Shown here piece by piece: positions 28,880 to 35,428 of a stretch of 64,000 bases of DNA (positions are counted from its first letter, which is position 1; every line of letters starts with the position of its first letter). Under the pieces are notes generated by a model that saw nothing but the letters and a program-made list of their open reading frames with translations, searched no databases and was not told the DNA's origin. This DNA comes from Bacteroidales bacterium UBA6828. GTDB taxonomy: Bacteria > Bacteroidota > Bacteroidia > Bacteroidales > Paludibacteraceae. The stretch lies in the NCBI GenBank assembly GCA_002452095.1, contig DKEG01000060.1:32822-96821 (forward strand). Reading direction: 5' to 3'. The position numbers and the translations under genes are program-made.

Positions 28880-29614
28880 ATGATAGACAATTTCACAAAC
28901 GATGTTATCCAACAAATGGAATTGGATAGCGACCACAAGTATTATGTGTATGGGTTACTCAACCCGTTCAACTACCAGCCTTTCTACGTAGGTAAAGGCA
29001 CCGGCAACCGAGTTTTCCAACATGCGAAAAATGCCTTGACCGCAGGTAAAGATGATGATGACATATCGTTAAAGATTGCCACCATACAAGATATTATGAA
29101 CCATGGCAAAGAGGTTATTTGTGTCATTTACCATTGGGGACTGACTGAAAACGAGGCATTTGCCGTGGAATCCACACTGATAGATTGTTTTCCTAATCTC
29201 ACCAACGAGCAATCGGGACACGACAATGACCACGGACTCATCACTGCCGAAGACTTGCAAAACCGCTTAAGTCTTGCTGAGTATGATGAACCCAAAGAGG
29301 ATTATGTTATCATCAAAACATCCAATAAAGCTATGGAAGAACACGGCAATCTGTACGATGCTACTCGCGGCTGTTGGAAAGCAACTTTGGAGAAAGCACA
29401 ACGCTATAAATATGTCCTTGCAGTAATACAAGGTGTTGTCCGTGAGGTATATGACGTATCGGAGTGGCACACCTCTGCCGCAGAAACACCCCGCATTGAG
29501 TTCACGGGAGTTGAAAGCACCAACCCCGATATGCGCCAATTAGTGGGCAAGCGTCTCCCCGCCAAGTATATGCAAAAAGGAGCCGCCAACCCCTTTATGT
29601 ACAAAAAGAAATAA
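28880..29614 (+). CDS. GIY-YIG nuclease-domain protein (LEM-3-like) with shared C-terminal domain
   Basis: 244 residues from ATG 28880; an in-frame TTG at 28853 lies within a small hairpin (GGGCAA/TTGCCC). Residues ~15-105 match the GIY-YIG nuclease fold of the LEM-3-like group: YYVYGLLNP, FYVGKGTGNRVFQH (catalytic Arg likely in GNRVFQH), and a later Glu in NEAFAVESTLI. Residues ~135-244 are a separate domain (YVIIKTSNKAMEEHG...LYDATRGCWKATL...) found nearly unchanged at the C-terminus of the next gene. A DNA-cleaving role is inferred from the family. The surrounding A/T content is higher than in the housekeeping regions, which fits acquired DNA. Confidence 0.8.
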   Translation: MIDNFTNDVIQQMELDSDHKYYVYGLLNPFNYQPFYVGKGTGNRVFQHAKNALTAGKDDDDISLKIATIQDIMNHGKEVICVIYHWGLTENEAFAVESTLIDCFPNLTNEQSGHDNDHGLITAEDLQNRLSLAEYDEPKEDYVIIKTSNKAMEEHGNLYDATRGCWKATLEKAQRYKYVLAVIQGVVREVYDVSEWHTSAAETPRIEFTGVESTNPDMRQLVGKRLPAKYMQKGAANPFMYKKK

Positions 29615-29642
29615 TGGTCTAACTATTTAATGACTTAAAATT

Positions 29643-30989
29643 ATGGATTTTACAATAAATGGTTTGGTGTATCGTACTATCGAAGACAAAAACAACGAAG
29701 TCATTCTCTTAAAAACAGAGGGATTAAAACGTCCTGTGCGCAATATCCCTGCAGAGGTGGAATACAATGGTAAGAAATACAAAGTTACTAAAATTTCAGG
29801 AGATTCTAGTTTCCTATCGTATGAGGATAGTACTTACAAAACACAATATAAAGGTGCTTTTCAAGGGGACACCACACTCTCTAATATCTCTTTGCCAGAA
29901 ACTATAGTTAAAATAACAAGTAAAGCATGGGATTCTGGTGCTTTCTATGAATGTAGCAATCTAAAGGAGATTAACTTTCCTGATTCATTACAAGAAATCG
30001 GTTCACATGCTTTTCAAAAATGTACCGCAATTGAACAACTTTATTTTGGAGATGGTTTAGAGATTATAAGACAATTTGCCTTTTGTGGTTGTTCTGCTCT
30101 TAAGACAATCGACTTCGGAGACAAAATAAAAGAAATAGGTCAGGATGCCTTTGATGGTTGTTCCGCATTGCAGAATGTATCCTTTCCTGAATCTTTAGTT
30201 CGAATTGGTTATGGTGCCTTTAATGGATGTATCTCTATGACCGATGTGAACATACCCGCCTCTGTAAAAGAGATAGGGGAAAAAGCATTTGCTGATAGCG
30301 GAGTAAAGGTTGTGAATATCTATAGTGAAAACGTCAATATCGCTTCAGACGCATTCCCAAGCGATGCCCAAATCAACTTCTTGGACGCGAATTCATTCCC
30401 GAAACGGAAACGCAAAGCCCGTGCCGCTAAAACAATAGACGCACCAAAGCCTGCTCCTGCTCCCCAAAAAGAAGAACCCAAAACAAATTCTGCTTCCAAA
30501 CAAGAGATTGAAGAAAAGCCATCAATGTTTCAACGACTGTTTCAACGTTTCGGATGTTCTCATAAAAAAGAAGAGGAGAAATCTATCCCCGAAACACCTA
30601 AAGCAGAAGACTTGAAAGCAGAAGAAACAATACCAAATACGCAAGATGCATCAGAGTACACAGAACCAAAGGAGGATTATATCATCATCAAGACCTCACT
30701 AAAAGCCATCGAAGAAAAGGGCAATCTGTATGACGCTACTCGTGGTTGCTGGAAAGCAACGTTGGAGAAAGCCCAAAACTACAAGTATGTCCTTGCTGTG
30801 ATACAAGGTATTGTCCGTGAAGTGTATGACGTATCGGAATGGCACACCTCCGCCGCTGAAGCACCACGTATCGAGTTCACCGGCAAGCCTACCACTAATG
30901 CAAATATGCGCCGTTTGGTAGGCAAGCATCTCCCCGCAGCATACACACAGAAAGGAGCCGCTAACCCGTTTATGTACAAGAAAGCATAA
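29643..30989 (+). CDS. Leucine-rich-repeat (BspA-type) protein with shared C-terminal domain
   Basis: 448 residues, no signal peptide, so probably cytosolic despite the BspA-type repeats. Residues ~75-250 hold about six LRR_5 units (consensus AFxxCxxLxxIxFPxSLxEIGxxAF). A Pro/Lys/Glu-rich linker with basic patches follows (~255-335). The last ~115 residues (EDYIIIKTSLKAIEEKG...NPFMYKKA) are about 85-90% identical to the C-terminus of the upstream GIY-YIG protein. One plausible reading is a sensor or target-binding protein that works with the nuclease through a common domain. The codon and base composition is A/T-richer than in flanking core genes. Confidence 0.8.
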   Translation: MDFTINGLVYRTIEDKNNEVILLKTEGLKRPVRNIPAEVEYNGKKYKVTKISGDSSFLSYEDSTYKTQYKGAFQGDTTLSNISLPETIVKITSKAWDSGAFYECSNLKEINFPDSLQEIGSHAFQKCTAIEQLYFGDGLEIIRQFAFCGCSALKTIDFGDKIKEIGQDAFDGCSALQNVSFPESLVRIGYGAFNGCISMTDVNIPASVKEIGEKAFADSGVKVVNIYSENVNIASDAFPSDAQINFLDANSFPKRKRKARAAKTIDAPKPAPAPQKEEPKTNSASKQEIEEKPSMFQRLFQRFGCSHKKEEEKSIPETPKAEDLKAEETIPNTQDASEYTEPKEDYIIIKTSLKAIEEKGNLYDATRGCWKATLEKAQNYKYVLAVIQGIVREVYDVSEWHTSAAEAPRIEFTGKPTTNANMRRLVGKHLPAAYTQKGAANPFMYKKA

Positions 30990-31007
30990 TTATTAACAAA
31001 AACAATT

Positions 31008-31181
31008 ATGGAAAACGTATCAAATTGGATTCTATTTGGAATACTAATTTTCTTAGGTATTTTAGAGTGGATTTTTATAAAAATAGACAAGCGAACAGGA
31101 ATAGGTCGTACGGTAAAATGGATATTCAATATTGTCACAATAATTATTTTCATTGCTCTAATCATAATTTGGTTAATATAG
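31008..31181 (+). CDS. Small two-helix membrane protein
   Basis: 57 residues. Two hydrophobic segments, WILFGILIFLGILEWIFI and IVTIIIFIALIIIWLI, are separated by a short basic loop (KIDKRTGIGR), indicating a hairpin in the inner membrane. The size and topology resemble small membrane toxins or channel-associated peptides, but there is no sequence match I can name. It starts 18 bp after the LRR gene and is followed by a strong hairpin. Confidence 0.6.
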   Translation: MENVSNWILFGILIFLGILEWIFIKIDKRTGIGRTVKWIFNIVTIIIFIALIIIWLI

Positions 31182-31197
31182 AATATTCCATCACAAG

Positions 31198-31223
31198 GCA
31201 AGCAGGATTGGTTTCCTGCTTGC
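31198..31223 (+). terminator. Hairpin with GCAAGCAGGA stem
   Basis: A perfect 10-bp stem GCAAGCAGGA/TCCTGCTTGC with a 6-nt loop, 16 bp after the small membrane gene. The stem matches that of the hairpin at 28741. The weak U tract makes termination only partly convincing. Confidence 0.5.
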
Positions 31224-31256
31224 TTACAAATATGTTTCATCTAAATAATAATAACT

Positions 31257-31751
31257 ATGCTTAATCTGGAATATGATAATATCTTTCGTTGGAAAAGATA
31301 TCCGAACTCCACAATTATTGTGAACAACGACACAAATTGTGATTTTGCTCACGAACTACAATCTTTGCTGCAAAAGGAGAGTAAACCCATTGCTCTCATT
31401 GATGCCCAAACACTCTATGCACGCAATGAATTGAAAGATAAATTAGTCTCATTGCAAGAGGGTTTTCTCATTATTGACCATCTTACAGAAGTACCCGATA
31501 CTGCCGAACAAGAGGGAATACAAAACATACTCTATTGTGTGTTAAAAGGCGATTGGAGAAATGCAACGAATATGAATATATGTTTCGGTTCAGAATGGGA
31601 AGACCACCTTGCCCAAACGCCATTGCAGGTATATGCCATTATAACCAACGGCGTTACTAAAAACAGAGCCATTCCTATGGGGGCATGCTCTTGGCTCGCT
31701 TATGGAGATAACCCCGATACACAAATCCGCCGTATAGATAAGCCCTTATAA
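31257..31751 (+). CDS. Protein of unknown function
   Basis: 164 residues, soluble, with no signal peptide. The centre has a strand-like GFLIIDHL segment (~80) similar in style to a Walker B strand, and a following region ILYCVLKGDWRNATNMNICFGSEWEDHL. There is no P-loop, so an active NTPase is unlikely. I recognise no family. It has its own hairpin-separated position between the small membrane protein and the lipoprotein, and may have a separate promoter, though no clear TAnnTTTG is seen. Confidence 0.6.
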   Translation: MLNLEYDNIFRWKRYPNSTIIVNNDTNCDFAHELQSLLQKESKPIALIDAQTLYARNELKDKLVSLQEGFLIIDHLTEVPDTAEQEGIQNILYCVLKGDWRNATNMNICFGSEWEDHLAQTPLQVYAIITNGVTKNRAIPMGACSWLAYGDNPDTQIRRIDKPL

Positions 31752-31766
31752 AAATCACCTATAACA

Positions 31767-33077
31767 ATGAAACATCTACACATTTCTATTGCCTTTCTCT
31801 GTGCCGTTTCCCTTATGGGTTGCGGCGGCAGTACGGGCAAGACCGAACAGGGTATGGACAGCCAGACGGCAGAGCAGTATGCCGCTGTCAGCCAAACCGC
31901 ACAGCAGACGCAGCAACTCCTTGACGACCTGCAAACAGACTGCCGCCACGGAAAGACATTGTCCGCCAAACAAATCACATCTCTATGCGCCCTTAACGAG
32001 CAGTTGGTATTCGACTACAACCCCGCCACACAGGACTCTGCCGCCAATGCGCAATGCAAGAACCTGCAACGGCAGATAGACGACCTGCACGACTCCGTTG
32101 AAGAGTTGGTGGAGACACAAACGCCCAATATCTTCGTTTCTGTCCATCGCAAACCGCAGGAACTGTTGGAAGCCACACAGAACTACCCTGTTTATCTGGA
32201 GCGCGGCGACCGGCTGCTATATCACATTGAGACAGAGAAGCCAGCAGATGTACGTATCTACAATGCGGACAGCCACCAACTGCTCAAGACCTACACCGGT
32301 AAGACCCTTGTCCGAGATTCGGTCAATATCTCTTTCAGTGCCATCTATCTCGTGCAGGTTACGCCCAAGACACGCCAGTATGCCGGCATCAAGATAGGCT
32401 ACAAGACGCAGGACGTGTCCCGCCTGGCGGGTACCAAGTCGGTGCGGGTGGACAGCGTGGACGCACAGAAAGGCGACTTTCTGGCAGCCCCTATACGGGG
32501 TATCAAGATGACCAACCTCTTCGACGAGCCCCGCAAGTTCACCCTGCGCGGGCAACTGAAAGCCGCTTTCTCGGGCAGTTACCGTGCTATCGTGGCGTTG
32601 CAGGTGCCTGCAGGTGCCACCGACGTGCTGTACTCGCTGCGTATCTCCACCAACGAGGGCAACAAAAGCAGCGACGGCGATTTCTACGATGATATGGAGA
32701 CCTCCTACCGCCGTATCAAGGTCTTGGGACTGCCCATCTATGAGAGCCATCGGGGCAGCGGACTGATTGCCACCCTGTTGGGCGAGAACGTGCCGCCGCG
32801 CGAGGAAGACGCGTACATCAACATGTATGTATTCTACAATGCGGCGCAGGCCAAGAAGTTCCAAGACGGCACCGAACCGTCCAAACTCAGTTACAGTGTG
32901 GACTATTCCACCATGGGCACGCAGTCGTGCAACGGTCGTATTCCCGCCAAAGGCTACAAGACCATCTACCTCGGTTTCCTCAACGAGCGCATGCGCTACA
33001 ACAACTATGTCTGGCTCGAAGCCCTCTCCGCCGTCCCCCACACCGAATACATCAAACCCGTCTTCAAGGCAAGATAA
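31767..33077 (+). CDS. Predicted lipoprotein
   Basis: 436 residues. A short lipoprotein signal peptide with the lipobox LMGC gives Cys19 as the lipidated residue, followed by GGS, which suggests export to the periplasm or outer membrane. Residues ~25-115 are helical and Gln-rich, perhaps a coiled coil. The rest is strand-rich with Tyr/Thr, including RDSVNISFSAIYLVQVTP and DFYDDMETSYRRIKVLG. No known domain recognised. It is in tight register (15 and 32 bp gaps) with its neighbours, so it is likely part of the cluster's envelope component. Confidence 0.75.
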   Translation: MKHLHISIAFLCAVSLMGCGGSTGKTEQGMDSQTAEQYAAVSQTAQQTQQLLDDLQTDCRHGKTLSAKQITSLCALNEQLVFDYNPATQDSAANAQCKNLQRQIDDLHDSVEELVETQTPNIFVSVHRKPQELLEATQNYPVYLERGDRLLYHIETEKPADVRIYNADSHQLLKTYTGKTLVRDSVNISFSAIYLVQVTPKTRQYAGIKIGYKTQDVSRLAGTKSVRVDSVDAQKGDFLAAPIRGIKMTNLFDEPRKFTLRGQLKAAFSGSYRAIVALQVPAGATDVLYSLRISTNEGNKSSDGDFYDDMETSYRRIKVLGLPIYESHRGSGLIATLLGENVPPREEDAYINMYVFYNAAQAKKFQDGTEPSKLSYSVDYSTMGTQSCNGRIPAKGYKTIYLGFLNERMRYNNYVWLEALSAVPHTEYIKPVFKAR

Positions 33078-33109
33078 TATATTATTAACCCAATAAACTC
33101 ATAAACACA

Positions 33110-33472
33110 ATGGGACTGATTAACAGTATCAAAGACCACTTCACGAACGCCGAGTTCTCGGTGGCACCGCAGATGAAAGTAAAGAGCATCTGCAAAAGTT
33201 TCAAGGACACCTTCGGTTGCACACTCGCTATCTACAAGGGCGCACAACTCGCCGACCCCGAGATGACGCTCAAGCAACTGAACAGCAGGACCACCAAAGA
33301 CATCAAAACCCGCACCACCGAGGAAATCAAGATCAAAGCCTCGATGAAAGTGGGTGATGCCGAGAAACTCTTCGACACTGCCTACGGACTGAAAGTGCAA
33401 ATCAAAGACCCCGCCGGCACCCGCTGCGTGGACAACAACCTCACCATCGGTCAAGCCGCACGAGGCGAATAA
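33110..33472 (+). CDS. Small conserved protein with KSFKDTFG motif (paralogue)
   Basis: 120 residues, paralogous to the gene at 28423. Shared motifs are VKSICKSFKDTFGCTLAIYKGAQLADP, VGDAEKLFDTAYGLKVQIKDP and NLTIG at the C-terminus. It differs by a longer N-terminus (MGLINSIKDHFTNAEF) and a lysine/threonine-rich insertion (TTKDIKTRTTEEIK). Two paralogues at different places in one cluster suggest they act as alternative subunits. The function is unknown. Confidence 0.7.
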   Translation: MGLINSIKDHFTNAEFSVAPQMKVKSICKSFKDTFGCTLAIYKGAQLADPEMTLKQLNSRTTKDIKTRTTEEIKIKASMKVGDAEKLFDTAYGLKVQIKDPAGTRCVDNNLTIGQAARGE

Positions 33473-33495
33473 AACCACTATACAGAACAGATAAC

Positions 33496-33537
33496 AATCC
33501 TCTTTCCTGTCAGTCTCCACTTGCGGGAAAGCGGGTT
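33496..33537 (+). terminator. Imperfect terminator hairpin
   Basis: AATCCTCTTTCC pairs with GGAAAGCGGGTT in 11 of 12 positions (one T-C mismatch and one T-G pair). It is a diverged copy of the perfect hairpin at 34398 and ends just before the next promoter. Confidence 0.5.
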
Positions 33538-33541
33538 GCTA

Positions 33542-33573
33542 TTTGCGTATGTGCCACGAAAACAATACCTTTG
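33542..33573 (+). promoter_or_regulatory. Promoter of the second ion-channel gene
   Basis: TTTG, 20 nt, TACCTTTG. The predicted start point near 33580 excludes the longer frame from 33543 and supports ATG 33594. Confidence 0.75.
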
Positions 33574-33593
33574 TACAGCAATTAAACAAACCA

Positions 33594-34391
33594 ATGATGA
33601 AACAACTGATACGAAAAATCTTTCTTAATGAGCACATCATCCTGTGTGTCATTCTCATCAATGCGGCAATTATCTTTGCCCAAGAGAGCGGGGTGAACAG
33701 CCTTGCGCTGTCCGTTGCCGACCTTGTCTGCACGCTTGTCTTTGTCATTGAGATGATAGTGAAACAAATGGAATATGGCATCAAGGGCTATTGGCGGGAC
33801 GGGTGGAACCGGCTGGACGGCGTACTTGTTATCCTGTCTCTCCCGTCCGTGGTAGCATTCTTTATGCCGGCAGGCATATTGGGTAACTTGTCCGTCCTGC
33901 TGGTGCTGAGGCTGCTGCGTGTACTGCGTTTCTTCCGTATCATCCATATATTCCCCAACTTTTCCAACATTGCCAGAAACTTCGGCAAAGCCCTACGCGA
34001 CAGTTATGGTGTGTTTGCAGGCTTCTTGGTACTCATTCTCATCGTGGCACTGGTGTCGTGCGCATTGTTCCGCGAAGCGGCACCCGAGTACTTTGCCTCC
34101 CCGATAGACAGCATCTACTCCATCTTCCGCATCTGTACGGGCGAGGGTTGGAACGAGATACCCGACACCATCGCCGAGGGGTCAAGCATAGTTACCGCCC
34201 GTTGGGTACGCCTGTATTTCAGTCTGCTGCTGGTGATTTGCAGCATCATCGGTCTGTCGTTGGTCAACTCCATCTTTGTGGACGCCATGGTGAGCGACAA
34301 CAACGACGACCTCGAGAAACAGGTCAAAGAACTCAACGCCAAGATAGACCAACTCCTATCCCAGCAAGTGAAACAACAACCACGGAAATAA
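33594..34391 (+). CDS. Voltage-gated cation channel-like protein with EGW pore
   Basis: 265 residues from ATG 33594. Six membrane segments lie at about residues 15-215. The S4-like helix is Arg-rich (LLVLRLLRVLRFFRIIHIF), and the pore loop has ICTGEGWNEIPD. The T-x-E-x-W filter is typical of Ca2+/Na+-selective voltage-gated channels (NaChBac has TLESW), unlike K+ channels. A C-terminal coiled coil (DDLEKQVKELNAKIDQLLSQ) could tetramerise the protein, as in bacterial Na+ channels. It closes the accessory cluster and is transcribed from its own promoter, with a strong terminator after it. Confidence 0.85.
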   Translation: MMKQLIRKIFLNEHIILCVILINAAIIFAQESGVNSLALSVADLVCTLVFVIEMIVKQMEYGIKGYWRDGWNRLDGVLVILSLPSVVAFFMPAGILGNLSVLLVLRLLRVLRFFRIIHIFPNFSNIARNFGKALRDSYGVFAGFLVLILIVALVSCALFREAAPEYFASPIDSIYSIFRICTGEGWNEIPDTIAEGSSIVTARWVRLYFSLLLVICSIIGLSLVNSIFVDAMVSDNNDDLEKQVKELNAKIDQLLSQQVKQQPRK

Positions 34392-34397
34392 AAAAGC

Positions 34398-34445
34398 AAC
34401 CCGCTTTCCTTGAAGTGATTACTTTTCAGGGAAAGCGGGTTATTT
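34398..34445 (+). terminator. Rho-independent terminator of the second channel gene
   Basis: A 12-bp perfect stem AACCCGCTTTCC/GGAAAGCGGGTT (34398-34409 with 34430-34441), extended inward by TGAA/TTCA and followed by ATTTTAT. Confidence 0.8.
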
Positions 34446-34446
34446 T

Positions 34447-34474
34447 ATGCATTACGTATTGCGCATTATGCATT
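34447..34474. repeat. Period-7 microsatellite (ATGCATT type)
   Basis: Four 7-bp units: ATGCATT, ACGTATT, GCGCATT, ATGCATT. It touches the stop codon of the HNH gene on the other strand. Confidence 0.5.
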
Positions 34475-34883
34475 ATTCCGCACTGGTGTGGAAGAAGGGC
34501 TCAAAGAACTTGTCCACCGCCGTGCGGACGGCATCGTTGATGATAAAACTCTGCACCAGGGTGATATTGTCGCCCTCTACGGCATAGCGTGAGGAGAGGA
34601 ATATCGGGTAACTCTCCCCTTTCGACATATCGTTTGCCCAATGCAACGGTTGCAGATTTACCACATCATTCACGGCTTCCTCCGGCACATTGTGTCTTTC
34701 GAGCAGACTGCGGGGGCAGATATGGTCGATTACCCAACCGAAGTTATTGTTCTTGTCGCCGTATTTGTCGCGTGTTATCCATGCGCCACACGCATCCTGT
34801 CGGAACTTGGCGGGATCATATCCTTCTATGATACGGCCTTTCTCCCAAACCACTTCAATAATGTCTTTGCTAAACTCTTGCAT
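34473..34883 (-). CDS. HNH-type nuclease domain protein
   Basis: 136 residues. The core ACGAWITRDKYGDKNNNFGWVIDHICPRS...NDVVNLQPLHWANDMSKG fits a small HNH/McrA-like fold: the DH pair near residue 53 supplies the general base, and NLQPLHWxND supplies the metal-side residues. The first Cys-x(n)-Cys zinc knuckle is reduced to one Cys. It is transcribed towards the channel gene from a consensus promoter of its own, so it may be independent of the cluster or an associated effector. Its substrate is unknown. Confidence 0.75.
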   Translation of the reverse strand: MQEFSKDIIEVVWEKGRIIEGYDPAKFRQDACGAWITRDKYGDKNNNFGWVIDHICPRSLLERHNVPEEAVNDVVNLQPLHWANDMSKGESYPIFLSSRYAVEGDNITLVQSFIINDAVRTAVDKFFEPFFHTSAE

Positions 34884-34948
34884 ACGGTTAAGTTTTTAAT
34901 GAATTAAACATTCAATGGTCATTAGACGAAGCACTTTGTCTTCCGGTG

Positions 34949-34980
34949 CAAAAGTAGGTTAAAGATATGACATATACAAA
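34949..34980 (-). promoter_or_regulatory. Promoter of the HNH gene
   Basis: On the minus strand: TTTG, 20 nt, TACTTTTG, about 65 bp upstream of the ATG. Confidence 0.7.
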
Positions 34981-35112
34981 TTTCTCCACCTGTTTTGTGT
35001 TCTTTTTTACAATTTGCCAATTCTAAGTGGCATTTTTCCGCTTGCCCGCTAAGTAACCCGATAGAATGTAAAATCATACAGGATATGCTTTACCTGCGCC
35101 GTGATACCAATT

Positions 35113-35141
35113 ACGTAGAAAAGACGTAGAAAAGTGAAGCG
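35113..35141 (+). repeat. GACGTAGAAA tandem repeat, copy 2
   Basis: ACGTAGAAAAG twice, then GAAGCG, matching 13151-13185. It sits in the 545-bp gap before dxs, which otherwise shows no gene. Confidence 0.45.
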
Positions 35142-35279
35142 TAAGGCGGATGTGCATAGCACATTGAGCACCGAAGCGACACGGAATAATCGTTCGAGCC
35201 TACGGCGAGATAAGAAGCCCTGTGGGCTGAGTAGAACTCCTTATTAGAAAGAATTGGAATTTATAAGATGTGTACTGCC

Positions 35280-35330
35280 GGGTAAACGCCCTATAAGCAC
35301 CCTTCTCGTTGCCGTCTCGTTGCCGTAATT
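35280..35330 (+). repeat. ~50-bp dispersed intergenic repeat, copy 2
   Basis: GGGTAAACGCCCTA...TCTCGTTGCCGT-CTCGTTGCCGTAA, in the same order and orientation as 3385-3435. Confidence 0.65.
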
Positions 35331-35380
35331 TTGTATTACGGTGAATACGGAAAAGAGCATTACGCATTAACGGTTTCCCC

Positions 35381-35411
35381 TTGTGTATATCGGAAATAAG
35401 TTGTAACTTTG
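35381..35411 (+). promoter_or_regulatory. Promoter of dxs
   Basis: TTG, 20 nt, TAACTTTG. The start point would fall about 10 nt before ATG 35429, so an upstream in-frame start at 35381 is excluded. Confidence 0.7.
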
Positions 35412-35428
35412 CGGACTTTAATCATTAT

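Noticed and set aside
31025..31264. Frame of 79 codons overlapping the small membrane gene
   Set aside because: The ATG 31008 frame gives a coherent two-helix protein with proper spacing; this alternative frame runs through a hairpin.
35113..35230. Possible gene remnant before dxs
   Set aside because: The stretch has a few codon-like runs but no frame with family similarity; I regard it as repeat-rich non-coding DNA.
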